This document shows positions 12,403 through 25,966 of a stretch of DNA of 64,000 bases, piece after piece. This DNA comes from Sophora flavescens (taxonomy: Eukaryota > Streptophyta > Magnoliopsida > Fabales > Fabaceae). The notes beneath the pieces were generated by a model. That model had not been told where the DNA came from, made no database searches, and saw only the letters and a list, made by a program, of their open reading frames with translations. The stretch's first letter is position 1. Each line of letters starts with the position of its first letter. The stretch spans positions 81,467,759-81,531,758 of the forward strand of contig CM061070.1 in NCBI GenBank assembly GCA_030762895.1, given 5' to 3'. Both the position numbers and the translations under genes were made by a program.

Positions 12403-15400
12403 ATGGCTGACACTGCATCAAAAAGTGAATTCACTGATGCTGAGATCTGCTTAACAACAAGAGAGAAACAGAAGTCCTGGTACTTGGACAATGGGTGCTC
12501 ACGACACATGCCAGGAGAAAAGTGTATGTTCCAAGACCTTAGACCCAAAGATGGTGGCTGGGTCACTTTTGGAGGAAACCAAAAAGGAAAGATCATTGGT
12601 ATAGGTAAAATTGGTAAACATCCTTTTCCCTCCATTGATAATGTTCTGTTCGTAAATGGTCTTAAACACAATCTGCTTAGCATTAGGCAATTATGTGATA
12701 GTGGGTTTGCTGTTTCTTTTAACAAGAATATGTGTTCTGTCAAGAAAGCTGAGGGATCACTCTTATTCACTGTCCAGAGGCAAAACAATCTGTATAAGAT
12801 TGACTTAGATGACCTCTTAAATCAAAGTGAGTCATGTCTAGTGTCCATTGAGATTAATCTCAAAACTGAAAATGCATAACCTTGTAAGAGGTCTACCAAA
12901 CCTTAGTTTCAAAACTGATGCTCTCTGATGCATGTCAGAAGGGAAAACAAGTCAAAGGTTCCTTTGAATCTAAGAATGTTGTTAGTACCAACAGACCACT
13001 AGAATTGCTACACCTTGATCTCTTTGGTCCAACAAGGATTGCCTCTGTCAGTGGTAAGAAATATGGTCTTGTCATAGTACTACACTAGATGGACATGGGT
13101 TATGTTCCTTGCTCATAAGGATGAGTCATTCAAGGTCTTTTCTGGATTCTGCAAACGTGTACAAAATGAAAAAGGCATGTGTATAGCTTCAATTAGAAGT
13201 GATCATGGGGGAGAATTTGTCAATGAGATATTCCATGAGTTTTGTGAAGAAGGTGGTATTCAACACAACTTCTCAATACCAAGAACACCATAGCAAAATG
13301 GTGTGGTAGAGAGAAAGAACATATCTCTTTAAGAGATGGCTAGGACTATGCTCAATGACAATTCTGTCCCTAAGCACTTCTGGACTGAAGCTGTGAACAC
13401 TGCCTGCTACATTCTGAACAGAATATACATTAGACCTAATCTGAATAAGACTCCTTATGAATTGTGGAAAGGTAGAAAACCCAACATTTCATACTTTCAC
13501 CCTTTCGGATGTAAATGTTACATTTTGAACACAAAAGATCAACTTGGTAAATTTGATGCTAAGATAGATAATGGAATTCTACTAGGATTTTTTGAAACTT
13601 CAAAAGGTTTTAGAGTTTATAATTCTAGAACTTTAGTTATAGAAGAATGTATTCATGTAAAATTTGATGACAAACAGCCTGATAAGAAACTATCAGAGCT
13701 AGATGAAGCTTTTGTAAATCTTGATCTAAATATCTCAGGACAGAAACCAGAAATCAAGTCTGATATCCAAGCAGACGACACTTCTCAACAACAACCAGAA
13801 ACATCTATCTCTCAACAGGAAAATGCACAGAAATCTTGGTATTTTAGAAACTACCATCCTCAAGATCAAATCATTGGTGACCCCAATGAAAAGCTAAGAA
13901 CTAGGTCAACCTTCAGAGAACAAAGTGATTCTACTCTTGTCTCTGAATGTGAACCGAAAATAGTGGATGATGCTCTACTGGACAAAGGATGGATTCTTGC
14001 TATGCAAGAAGAGCTAAATCAGTTTGAGAGAAGTAAAGTCTAGACTCTTGTACCCCTGCCTAAAAACAAGTCAGTCATTGGAACAAAGTGGGTCTACAGA
14101 AACAAGCTTGATGAAGATGGTAAGGTTGTGAGAAACAAGGCAAGACTTGTTGCTCAAGGCTACTCTCGAGAAGAAGGTATAGACTACACTGAAACTTTTG
14201 CACCAGTTGCTAGACTAGAAGCTATAAGAATTTTAATATCGTTTGCTGCACATCATAGCTTTATGATTTTTCAAATGGATGTTAAAAGTGCCTTTTTAAA
14301 TGGCTTAATTAATGAAGAAGTATACGTCATGCAACCTCCTGGCTTTGAAAATACAAATCACCCTGAACATGTTTATAAGCTTAAGAAAGCACTGTATGGA
14401 CTTAAACAAGCTCCTAGAGCTTGGTACGATAGGTTAAGTTCGTTTCTAATGGAAAGTGGTTTTAACAGAGGAAAAGTAGACACAACTCTATTTAGAAAGT
14501 TTATTAAGTCATATTTCATTATAGTACAGATTTATGTTGATGATATCATTTTCGGTGCTACTAATGAATCTCTGTGCAAGGAATTCTCTAAGTTAATGCA
14601 AAAAGAATTTGAAATGAGCATGATGGAAGAACTCAAATTCTTCCTTGGACTTCAAGTTAAACAGTCTATGGACGAGGTGTACATCCATCAGACTAAGTAT
14701 ACAAGGGAACTTCTAAAGAAGTTTAAGATGGATGATTGCAAAACAATGAATACTCCTATGCATCCCACTTTAATACTGAACAAATATGATAAAGAGAAAA
14801 AGGTAGACCAAAAGGTATATAGAGGTATGATAGGATCTCTTTTATATCTGACTGCGTCTAGGCCTGATATAATGTTCAGTGTTTGCTTATGTGCTCGTTT
14901 TCAATCTGATCCTAGAGAGTCTCATCTCTCAGCAGTTAAGAGAATATTTAGATATTTAAAAAGGTACTACTAATCTCGGCTTGTGCTTTAAGAAAAATGA
15001 TGATTACAGATTAGTTGGTTTTTGTGATGCTGACTATGCTGGAGATAGAATTGAAAAAAAGAGCACCAGTGGAGGATGCCACTTCATTGGAGCTAACCTA
15101 GTATCTTGGTCAAGCAAAAGGCAAAGTACCATTGCTCTATCAACTGCTGAAGCAGAATACATATCAGCTGCAAGTTGCTGCTCACAACTTCTATGGATCA
15201 AACATCAATTGGAGGACTACAATGTATTTGTAAGTAGTATTCCACTTATGTGTGATAATACTGTTGCAATCAATTTATCTAAGAATCCAATATTGCATTC
15301 TAGATCTAAGCATATAGAAATCAAACATCATTTTATTAGGGATTATGTACAAAAAGGTGTGTTTGATGTTCAATTTATAGATACTGACCACCAATGGGCA

Positions 15401-15478
15401 GATATCTTCATTAAACCTCTTACTGAGGATAGATTTATCTTTATAAGAAAGCATTTGAATATGTTGTATGTGGATTGA
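12403..15478 (+). pseudogene. pol: pol of Sirevirus copy 1: protease, integrase, RT, RNase H
   Basis: Protease: the active site reads DNG (12487-12495) where the family has DSG/DTG. Integrase: compared with copy 2, five bases are missing at about 13079, removing the first catalytic Asp pair (the DDYTRW block) and shifting frame; the second Asp (RSDHGGEF) and Glu (QNGVVERKN) remain, but stops occur around both the glutamate block and the following helix. RT (14128-14973): QMDVKSAFLNG, YGLKQAPRAWYDRL and the YVDD active site are intact. A frameshift separates RT from RNase H (14981-15478), which keeps DADYAGD, STAEAEY and the KPL tail. The copia domain order is clear. Not functional. Confidence 0.92.
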
Positions 15479-15506
15479 GCTAGTATATTTATTGTTAATT
15501 TAGTCG

Positions 15507-15640
15507 TCCATTGCATGTTTTCTCTGCACGTCCACTAGTCATGACGTCCACTACACATGTCTTTACGCGTCTACTACATATGTGTTTACGCGTCCACTCT
15601 TAGTCTTGTGTGGACTCGTCTATGCACACATTTATTGCTT
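15507..15640 (+). repeat. CGTCCACT motif array between pol and the extra ORF (copy 1)
   Basis: Six CGTCCA/CGTCTA motifs in about 130 bp, most followed by TTGCA, CTACA or CTAG. The same kind of array sits in the same place in copy 2. Reverse-complement forms (GTGGACGAG) occur in the LTRs. Confidence 0.75.
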
Positions 15641-15936
15641 ATATTATTTTGTCCTTGAACACATTTATATAAAACGCTTCACTTTCCTTGCTGAGTCGGC
15701 TACCCTCATCAATCCCATCGTAACTTTTTACGGTCCCTAGTTACCAATGCCGTTTTACACTTAATGACATGTCTTGTCATTACTTTTTTTTGGAAACTGT
15801 TGGTTTTCAGAAATCTTTAAAAGTAACCTCTTTCCCTCTGAAAATCTTTTCGCGTATCTTCATCCCTATGAACCTCTCTCTCTGAATCTTTCGAACTCTG
15901 TCTCCCTTGTTCTTCCAAAACTCATCTTACTCAACA

Positions 15937-18880
15937 ATGGCTTCAACCTCTGCTCCCATGCCTGCTTTTGCAACTGACACTATGTCCATATCTGTGGAAC
16001 ATCACTTCAATTTTGGGATTCTAAAAGAATACAATTTGGATGTGAGTAAGTTCATTAATGCTGCTGGATGGGATGGAATCTTTCTAGAAAAGGTCTCAGT
16101 GTATCCAGGTTTGATAAGGGAATTCTGGAGAAGACCAAAGATCTCTGAAACGGAAGTTGTTGGGTTTGTGCTGGGAAGGAAAGTGATGGTATCCGAGAAA
16201 ACCATCTCTGAGGCGATTGCATGTGCTCAAGAAGGATTGGTCTTCACGGAGAACTGGGAAGAAGACCTAGGTGGTCCAGAGATAATTGTTGTTACCCTTA
16301 TGAGGCAAGACAGCGTGAGAACTCATTCTTGGAAATCCTGAGATGAAAGATCACATCAGGATTCTTCACCAAATCCTAAACAAGGTGGTGCTGCATAAGA
16401 TTGGCTCTAAGGACAATTTATCAGCTCTTCACAAGTTCTGTCTTTGCCATCTGGTTTTTGAAACCAAGATTAACTTACCATGGATCTTGTTTCATCGTTT
16501 CAAAAATGCCATTACTAACATAGAATCTGCTTCTCACATTACTTTCACCCATCTTCTATAAAAAATTCTTAAGCTGCAAGGTGTGTACGATATTCTAAGT
16601 GCAAAGCCTAAGGATGAACAAGAAAGACTCCTTCGTGAGAAAGGATTGCAAGCTGCTGATTTTGGCAGAGTTAATCTCAGTGGCATGCAACTCAGCACAT
16701 ATAAGCAAGTGGAGTTGGCCAAGCTTGAGGAGAAAAGGATGATTAAGGAAGAATCACTTGAAGCCAACAAAGCTGCAATCCTTAGTTTAAAGAAAGGAAC
16801 CAAGAGGAAGACTGTGGCTGTGAGGTAACTTATTCCTAAGAGGATTACTAGAGGATCTGTCCCCTCTATATCCTTTGGTGCTACTCTTCCACCCGCACCA
16901 AAAAGGATAAGGAAAGTCATCATGTCAGAAGAAGAAGATGACGATGAACTACCTATCGCTTCCATTCTAGAAAAAACAAGCTGCTGCTGTTGCTGGTCCT
17001 ATTGCTAAGAAGAAGTGGCAACCAGCAAAGAGGGCTAGAACAACTTTGGCTTCTGAGGTAGTAATCTCTGCTGATGATCCTGTTAGGTTAGCAGTAGATG
17101 AATTAGTGTCTAATTTGGGGACTCACGCTGATAATGTCTCTGAACCACATGATGTGAATGATGTTTATGTCCCTACCCTGCCACAATCACCACCCTCACC
17201 ACTACCACATATAGACAATAACATTACCATTGGAGCCCCCTTTCCTAAACCCTTGAAAACCTTGTTTCCACCCATAATTCCCTCTTCCACTCTCTATACT
17301 GGCAAATCTAAGAACTGGGCCAAAGTACAGAGAGAGTGGAAAATACTATTCCACACCATTCTACAAGAACTAGAACTCATTCTAACTAAGTGGTATCCTC
17401 TGGCTGAGTATGAGTATGAACCCCTCAACATCTATCCATACCGGGTCAACCCTGAACCCCATACTCCAACTGGCCCATTCCCTTCCCAAATGTTCAATGA
17501 ACATGGACCTCTCCTCATCCACCTTCCCCAACAAAGTTTCCCAGCCAGAAAAATCTACCCCAACCTAGTGAAACTGCCACCCCTTAAACCATTCACTGAT
17601 GGAGTAGAAAGAGTTATCATATTTGATTGGCATACTGATCCCAGCAAGAAGGATCTTGGGAGTGTTCTCGAGAAAAGAGCCAAATCCTTCAGGAGAATTC
17701 CTTTTGTCATGGACAAGACTACAAAATGGAAGACTTTCAAACACCCAAGAGTATATGGAGCTGCTGTTGACCAGTTTGTGAACACACTCATGTATGAGAT
17801 TCTGAAATGGGAATTCAGCCACTTCAGAGCAGACAGAGCTGCACGGTTTATCCCTCCAACCTGGTTAAAACACTCCACTTCTACAAATGTTGGAGTCGAG
17901 CCCAACAAGATCTATCCTAGGTTGTCAATGATCGATCTAAACAAGGACAAGGACAGGAAGCATCCAAGGCACAAAGGAAAGATGCCAGTAGTTGAAGACA
18001 TTATGATGGATCTCAATTCTGAACCCTTTGACCACTCACAGATGGATTATATTCAGTCTTTGCCAATTGAGATGGTCACTGAGGCTAATTATGCAGGAGA
18101 GTTTTGGCAATCCCACCTAATTCACTCCACCAGAGAAGCCTCCACTTCTGGCTTGACTGCTGAAGAGAAGAAGAAAACTCCAAAATTCAGAGGCAGATGT
18201 GGACTCTCTCGTGTCAAATATTTGATCTTCAAGGATCTGTGGGGACTTTCAATAACCAGCCGTGATATGGAAATTCATAATCCTATTCATTGGGCAAAGG
18301 ATGTCCCTAAGCCAGTTCTACAATATGCCTTTACCTCAGCTTCAACCTCATCCTCTAAGCATACAAGAGAAGTATTAGTTGTAGAAGGCCCTGAACTGAA
18401 TGTTGAAATCTTCTCAAAACCTGCTTCTGAACCTTCAACTCCCTTAGATGATGTCGTTGTTGTTGCTACTGTTGGGCCAACTCTGACAGGGCAGTCTGAT
18501 GAGATATGTGTTTCTAAGAAAGGTGCTGAGTCTGCTAAGACATCTTCTCAACCATTAGCTCTTGCTATGGTTCATCCTCCAGCCCAAGCTCAAGACACTG
18601 TCTCAGACTCTGCTGAGAGCTCAAGACAATTATCCTTACCACCGAATCTTGAGAACATCATTGGAAGAATTGTTGATGATAAGGTTGGTAAGATAGTTGA
18701 AGAGAAGACAGAGCAGATGGCACAACAGATTGAAGAAAGGGTACAAAAGCAAGTTCAACATACCTTGGCCCCTACAAATGCTATGGTGACTCAAATGCTG
18801 GCCTTATTAATAGATTTTCAGAAAAGCCAAAATCCAAACCAACCCCTTTCCACCACCTCCTTCTTCCTAAATCTCTTCTT
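15937..18880 (+). pseudogene. Extra ORF after pol in Sirevirus copy 1 (plant-transposon-protein-like)
   Basis: This occupies the place of the so-called env-like ORF of SIRE elements; its function is unknown. ATG at 15937, in good agreement with the start in copy 2. The N-terminal part (HHFNFGILKEYNLDVSKF) resembles the putative plant transposon protein family. Breaks: a one-base shift at about 16338, TCA to TAA at 16559, a stop at 16826 and a shift in an A-run near 16970. From 17046 a long open frame carries a proline-rich middle and a charged helical C-terminus, probably coiled coil (IGRIVDDKVGKIVEEK and following), then APTNAMVTQML. I see no convincing signal peptide or membrane segment. 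The hydrophobic end of the 648-codon frame lies beyond the end of the copy 2 protein and is a frameshift artefact. Confidence 0.75.
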
Positions 18881-19166
18881 TCTTATTTGTTTTGCTGACT
18901 ATGATGATCCACTCCTTTTACCTTTTTGTTTGATGACAAAAAAGGGGGAGAAAGGAAAGAGATTAAATTTTATATGCAAAGTTTTTGTTTGAAAAGGAAC
19001 ATATTTTGTCTGCATAAGTTTCATCTTTCATCTTTTTGATACATTGTCTTGATTTCTTATGCCTAAATTTTGTCTAAAGTAAATTATGCTCTAATACTGG
19101 TTTGATCTACCTTGGTTTATTGTATGCTATGTCTTAGGGGGAGCCTTGTAAGCTCTCTTAGACTTT
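18881..19166 (+). other. 3' untranslated end of Sirevirus copy 1, cut before its 3' LTR
   Basis: Contains two of the three polypurine tracts seen in copy 2: AAAAAAGGGGGAG (18938) and TTAGGGGGAG (19135). The match to copy 2 ends at GACTTTGCTT (about 19170), about 45 bp short of where the LTR should begin. Sequence from inside integrase follows at once. Confidence 0.8.
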
Positions 19167-21604
19167 GCTTCTGTCAGTGGTAAGAAATATGGTCTAGTCA
19201 TTATAGACGACTACACTAGATGGACATGGGTTATGTTCCTAGTTCACAAGGTTGAGACTTTCAAGGTCTTTTCTAGATTCTTCAAACGTGTACAAAATGA
19301 AAAAGACATGTGTATCACTTCAATCAGAAGTGACCATGGAGGAGAGTTTAAAAATGAGCTATTTCATAAGTTATGTGACGAAAGTGGTATTCTTCACAAC
19401 TTCTCAATACCTAGAACACCACAGCAAAATGGTGTGGAAGAGAGAAAGAACAGAACTCTTCAAGAGATGGCTAGAACAATGCTTAATGAAAACTCTGTCC
19501 CTAGACACTTCTGAGCTGAAGGTGTTAACATTGCCTGCTACATTCAGAACAAAATATACATTAGACTAATCTTGAACATGACTACTTATGAATTATGGAA
19601 GGGACGAAAACCCAACATTTCATATTTTTATGCTTTTGGTTGTAAATGTTATATATTGAATACTAAGGATCAACTAGGTAAGTTTGATGCAAAAGTAGAT
19701 AATGGAATACTGTTAGGATATTCTGAAACATCAAAAGGCTTTAGAGTTTATAATTCTAGAACTCTAGTAGTAGAAGAATGTATTCATGTCAAGTTTGATG
19801 ACAAGCAGCCTGATAAGAAATTATCAGAGCTAGATGAAGCTTTTGCAGATCTTGATCTAAATATCTTAGGAGATACAACAGAAGTAAAAGCTGATGATCA
19901 AGTGAACGACCCTCCTAAACAACCAGAAAACTCCACTTCTCAACAGAATACTGTTCAGAGATCATGGTACTTCAAAAATTATCATCCACAAGATCAAATC
20001 ATTGGAAACCCCAATGATAGGCTAAGAACTAGATCAACTTTCAGAGAGCAGGAAGATTCTGCACTAGTCTCTGAGTTGGAACCAAAGACAGTAGACGAGG
20101 CTCTACTGGACGATGGCTGGATTCTGGAAATGCAAGAAGAACTAAATCAGTTTGAAAGAAATGATGTTTGGACTATGGTACCCCTGCCTAAAGACAAACC
20201 AGTTATTGGAACAAAGTGGGTTTACAAAAACAAGCTTGATGAGAATGGTAAGGTGATAAGAAACAAAGCAAGACTTGTTGCACAAGGTTATTCTAAAAAA
20301 GAAGGTATAGATTATACTGAAACTTTTACCCTGTTGCTAGTCTAGAAGCAATTAGGATTTTACTTTCATTTGTTGCACATCATAGCATTATACTTTTTCA
20401 AATGGATGTTAAGAGTACTTTTCTAAATGGATTTATTAATGAAGGAGTATATGTAATGCAACCTCCGGGTTTTGAGAGTGAAACCCAACCTGAACTTGTA
20501 TATAAGCTTAAGAAAGCTTTATATGGCCTTAAACAAGCACCTAGAGCTTAGTATGATAGGCTAAGTTCATTTCTTATGGAAAATAGATTTAATAGAGGAA
20601 AGGTTGATACAACCTTGTTTAGAAAGTCAATTAAATCTAATTTCATAATTGTGCAAATATATGTTGATGATATTAAATTTGGTGCTACTAATGAATCTCT
20701 GTGCAAAGAGTTTTCTAAGTTAATACAGAAAGAGTTTGAAATGAGCATGATGGGAGAACTCTAATTCTTCCTTGGACTTTAAGTTAAACAAACTATGGAC
20801 GAAGTGTACATCCATCAAACCAAGTATACAAAGGAACTCCTGAAGAAGTTCAAAATGGATGATTGCAAGCCAATGAATACCCCTATGCACCCCACGTCCA
20901 TACTGAACAAAGATGATAAAGAGAAAAGGGTAGACCAAAAGGTATATAGAGGTATGATAGGATCTCTTCTATATCTTACCGCGTCTATACGTGATATTAT
21001 GTTCAGTGTATGTTTGTGTGCTCGATTTCAATCTGATCCTAGAGAATCTCACTTATCAGCAGTTAAGAGAATATTTAGATACTTGAAAGGTACTACTAAT
21101 CTGGGTTTGTGTTTTAAGAAAAATGAAGATTACAGATTAGTTGGCTTTTGTGATGTTGACTGTGCTGGAGACAGAATTGAAAGAAAGAGTACCAGTGGAG
21201 GATATCACTTCATTGGAGCCAGTCTTGTCTCATGGTCAAGCAAAAGACAAAGTACCATAGCCTTATCAACTGCTAAAGCTGAGTATATTTCAGCTGCTAA
21301 TTGCTGCTCACAATTTCTATGGATCAAACATCAATTGGAGGACTACAATGTGTTTGTAAGTAGTATTCCACTAATGTGTGATAATACTACTGCAATTAAT
21401 TTATCTAAGAATCCAATATTGTATTCTAGAGCTAAAAATATAGAGATTAAACATTATTTTATAAGGGATTATGTGCAAAAATGTGTTTTTGATATACAAT
21501 TTGTAGATACTAACCATCAATGGGCAGATATCTTTACTAAACCTCTTGTTGAGGACAGATTTATTTTTATTAGAAAGCATCTTAATATGCTATGTGTGGA
21601 TTGA
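19167..21604 (+). pseudogene. pol: Partial pol of Sirevirus copy 2: integrase, RT, RNase H
   Basis: Begins inside integrase at CTGTCAGTGG. The first catalytic Asp pair (GACGAC, 19206-19211) and RSDHGGEF are intact, unlike copy 1 for the first. Breaks: TGA near 19512 (the Trp of HFW), a shift before 19572, a shift near 20335 between integrase and RT, TAG at about 20549 (Trp position in the RAWYD block) and stops near 20761 and 20780. RT keeps DVKSTFLNG and YVDD; RNase H reads DVDCAGD and STAKAEY where the family has DADYAGD and STAEAEY, so an acidic residue of the second block is lost. gag, protease and the pre-integrase part are absent. Confidence 0.9.
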
Positions 21605-21659
21605 TTGTGTCGTTCGGCCTTGAGAATTTTGTTGTTGATGTATGTGCGTCTAAAAGTAT

Positions 21660-21785
21660 TTCAAGTCCATTGCACGATTAATGTGCGCGTCCATTGCATA
21701 CCATGTCCATCTTATTTGTGTGCCGCGTCCACTGCATGTCGCGTCCATACTTGCTTGCTTTTTGCTTGGACCCGTCCATACACAT
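21660..21785 (+). repeat. CGTCCATT motif array between pol and the extra ORF (copy 2)
   Basis: Six GTCCAT/GTCCAC motifs, most as CGTCCA, spaced 10-35 bp. Same position as the array in copy 1 although the surrounding sequence has diverged. Confidence 0.75.
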
Positions 21786-24604
21786 ATTTATTAATTGCAT
21801 TTATTTTTTTCTCAAAGACAAATTTATCCTGTATTCTCTAATGCTGAGTCAGTTACTTCCATCAATCCCATCAAGACCTTTTTATAGTTTCAAAATACCA
21901 ACGCAGTTTTATCCTTAATGACATATCTTGTCAAATATTTTTATTTTGATTTATTTCCAAAAGAAAAAACTTTGAAATTCAAAACCTTTTTAAAGAAACC
22001 TCATTCCCTCTGAGAAACCTTTCGCTACCTTCGTCTCTGAACTCTTTTGAACTCTCTGCTTTCTGCTTCCAAACCCTAACCTTCAATCTTCAACAATGGC
22101 TTCCTCTTAATCTTTTAATGTGGACAAGCTGAATGTTGCTATTGAGCATCATTTCAACTTCGGAATCTTGGAGGAGTATAACCTAGATATTAGCAAGAAT
22201 GTCAATGTGACTGACTGGGGAGGACTCTTCATGGAGAAAGTCTCCATTTTCCCAAATCTGATCAAGGATTTCTCGAGAGGTCTTCAAGTCTCTGATAGAG
22301 AAGTCTTCACCACCATTTTGGGGAAGAGAATAGTGGTGTCAGAGAAAACCATCTCTGATGCTATCATCTGCGCTCATGAAGGAGTGGTCTTTACTGAGAC
22401 ATGGGAGACGAACCTTGGTGGTTCAGAAGTTATTGCTGCCTTTCTTATGAGAGAAGACACAATAAGAACTCATTCCTGGAAATCAGTAGAAATGAAGGAT
22501 CTGGTTCGCATCCTTCATCAGTTGCTAAACAAGGTGGTTCTACAAAATTGGCTCCAAGGACAACTTATCAGCCTTGCACAAATTTTGTCTCTGTCACCTC
22601 ATCACTGAGACTAAGATAAACTTGCCCAGAATTCTCTTTGGAAGATTCAGGGATGCTGCTGTTCATAGGAAGAAGCTCTCTGTACTTCCTTACTGCCATC
22701 TTCTATCAAAAATCTTCAAGTCACAAGGGATATATGATTTCATTGCTGATTGGTCCCCTGAAGAGCAAGCAAGAATACTAACTGAGAAGCCAATGTCTGC
22801 TGCTGCTTTTGGCAAAATGAATATTGCCAACATGAATCTGAGTACTTACACTGCTGCTGCCTTGGCCAAGGCTGAAGAAATGATGAAGATCAAAGAAGAA
22901 ATGGTTGAGTAAAACAATGCTGAAGTTCTTGGACTGAAAAGGGCAGTTAAAAATAAAACCACTGCAGCAAGGAAACCTATGCCTCAAAGGCCTACTGCTG
23001 GTGGGATTGTAATCAGAGAACCATCAGCTGCTCCTCCTCAACCCGCACCTACTCAGAAAAGGACAAGGAAGGTAATTCTATCCTTCAATGAAGATGAGGA
23101 TGATGAGGACAGGGTCTCCATCAGTTCTGTTTTGAAGAAACAGAGGACTGCTGCTACTGCTGGTGTTGCTAATTTCCCTATTCCAACACAACCCAAAAGG
23201 CAACCTTCAACGAAAGCTAAGTCTGTTATGACTTCTGAGATAACTCTTCCTGCTAATGACCCTGTAAAATTAGCAGTGGATGCCTTAGTATCTAGCTTTG
23301 AGGATAGAGTAGATGATGATTCTACACCTGCTACTGTGAACCAAACTAAAACCTTGGATGATGTATACATTCCCACTCTTCCATCACCACAAAGAACTTC
23401 CCCTAACCAACCACAAACAGCATCACCAGAAAGACCATATTTCCCACCCATTATACCTGAAAATGACCCCTGGTTCAACCAACCAGATGATGCAATTATC
23501 CTTGGTGCACCCTTTCCCAAAAACCAAAAGACAAAATTTCCATACACTAACCCCTCTATTCTTTATGATGGCCAATCTGAAAACTGAGCCAAAGTAAAGA
23601 GGAACTGGAAAATCCTTTACCACAAATATGAACCACAACAAGTTTCAACCAGACCCTTCTATCCCCTACCTGAGTATGAATATGAACCCGAGACCATACC
23701 TCAACCTGATTATGTACCCATACCATATGTACCAAACATCACCAAACCTCTTCCATCCACTATGCATAACCATATTAGACATGCCCTAATTCAACTTCCA
23801 CGGAAAAAATTCCCACCTAGAAAAATCTACCCAAACCTCGTCAAATCCCCACCCTTCAAGCCATTCACTGATGGTGTTAAAAGGCATATCATCTCTGACT
23901 GGTCTAAGGATCCAGCAAAGAAATATATGACCAATGTCATCTACAAAATGTCAAGATCCTACAGACATATTCCTTTTATCATGGACAACAAAACTTCTTG
24001 GGAGATATTCAGACACCCCAAGCATCTATGGCAGAGCTGTGAGTATCGTGAATCACCTCATGTATGCCTTTCTGAAGAATGAATTTGGATTGCCTAGGTA
24101 TGACAGGGCTGCAAACTTTGTCCCTCCAACTTGGCTGTTTCATACCAAGAAGGAAGCAAAGATTGGTGTCAGACCCCCCCATAATTGCTCCTAGACTACC
24201 TATGGTTGATCTGAACAAAGACAACGACTTGAAGAAGCAAAGGAGCACTGCAAAGAAGCCAGAAGACACTTCCTGCTTTCTTAATCCTGATGCTGTTGAA
24301 TCGTATGATCAAAATATGATTAATTTCTGGTTATTACAATCAGTTGAAGATATTGATCGAGATTTTGCCTTTTGCATATGGGCAAATCACATGCTGGACT
24401 GTGCTAAGGAAGCCTCTTCTTCTGGTTTGAGTAATGAAGAGAAGAGAAAAATTCCAAAGGTTAGAGGCAAATATGTACTGTCAAATGCCAGATTCTACAT
24501 CTACAAGGACATGATTGGTATTCCTGTCATCAATCCTGTGTATGAAGAAGACCCTACCCACTGGTTAAAGGAACTGCCTCCTCCAGCACTCACTTTTGCA
24601 TCAT

Positions 24605-25966
24605 TGATGAGTGTGATTACACCTCATTTGCTTATCATTTTGCATGCATTTTCATATAGTTTAGGCATATTTAATTTGATTTTTGTTAGTTTTTACTTTG
24701 GAACGGGTAAGGCGGTTTTGTGGTGTAGTTTTGCAGGAATTAAGGATAAAATGCTCAGGATCAACCATGATGGAGCTTGGATGAAGATGGGCCTTGAAAA
24801 GTGAAGAAAATGAGCCAAATAGAGCCCATCACGGCCTAGCCGTGATGACCATCACGGCCTAGCCGTGATGACCATCACGACCATGATCGAGCAAAACTGA
24901 AAAGAGAGAAGGCTAAAGTCAGAACTGGTCACGGCCTAGCCGTGATGCCCATCACGGCCGTGACAGACAAAAAAGTGAAGAAACGCCCAAGGCAGAATCC
25001 ATCACGGCCGTGACGCGCATTACTTGGATCTGAAGCAACTGATTTAGATCTGAATTTGTGTTAGATTGGGATTCTAACTTCCCTAATCTATAAATAAGGC
25101 ATCTGGGTAGAGGCAAAGGAGGACTTTTTGGCTGCTACTCTTAGGCTATTATTTAGGATCTCTCTTCTTCTTCCTCCTCTCTTCTCTTATTTTATTTTCA
25201 TGTTGTTGTTAACCAAGCTTGTCATCACCATGGCAAGGCTTGAGTAGTAGTTTAATTTCTAGGGATTGGGGCTATGCCCAAGGTTTGTTTTTATGGTATG
25301 AATTGATGTTTTATCTTTGTTAATTGCGATTTTGCTTTAGATATGATTTCTAGTGTTTTAATTACTCGTAAATTCGGCGGCCGCTTATTTGCGTGACGTA
25401 GATATTCTAAGGAGGAACCTAGCGGTGAACTTAGGTATCGGATCTATAGAATCAGACTTAGGACTTAAATCACGATAGTTAGAAGCGGTTCTTCGAGGAT
25501 CAACGAATTGTCACAAAGCGTAAAGGGTCCAATCTAAATTCGACTACCACGAGAGTAGGGGTTGGTTTAATTGGGCACGGTTTTTGTAACCCGAGAGGGA
25601 GCATTAACTATTAGAGGATAGATTCGACTTCAAGGCAATTTCGATAATTAACAAGGGGGTAATCAATTTAGTAACATAAACAATCTTGTTGGTAACCCAA
25701 ATTCCTAGGAATCCATTTAGATCTGAAAACCATAAATTGATTTACTTTCTGTTTTACTTGATTACATTCCTTATCTGATTTTCTAAGTTATCTCTTATTT
25801 CAAATATCAAAAACCTTTTTAAAAATCCTTTTCTATAGTCCAGTTTAGTCGATTTGATAATTAGTTGCGATTTGAGATCACGGTCTCTGTGGGATCGATA
25901 TCTTTTTATTACTTGGAGACGAATCCGGTGCACTTGTCGGATCACACGTGCACTCGCACGACATCA
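24605..25966. mobile_element. Solo LTR (Ty3/gypsy-type) inserted in the extra ORF
   Basis: Runs from TGATGAGTG to CGACATCA: TG...CA ends with a 5-bp terminal inverted repeat (TGATG/CATCA), flanked on both sides by ATCAT (24600-24604 and 25967-25971), a perfect 5-bp TSD. There is no internal region, so it formed by LTR-LTR recombination. The right end (GGATCGATATC...GTGCACTTGTCGG) is of a type common in plant non-chromovirus gypsy LTRs; the exact lineage is uncertain. Confidence 0.9.
24828..25018. repeat. GC-rich palindrome array in the solo LTR
   Basis: Five copies of a palindromic unit: TCACGGCCTAGCCGTGA three times (7-bp arms, 3-bp loop) and ATCACGGCCGTGA twice, plus a degenerate ATCACGACCATGAT. 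This is strongly GC-rich against an AT-rich background. Confidence 0.9.

Noticed and set aside
12036..12788. Minus-strand ORF of 250 codons
   Set aside because: Shadow of Sirevirus gag and protease; Ser/Phe-rich composition is the complement of Lys/Glu-rich sense codons.
18841..18992. Hydrophobic C-terminus of the extra ORF in copy 1 as a membrane anchor
   Set aside because: Copy 2 shows that the true protein ends earlier, in prolines; the hydrophobic part is out-of-frame 3' untranslated sequence with a polypurine tract.
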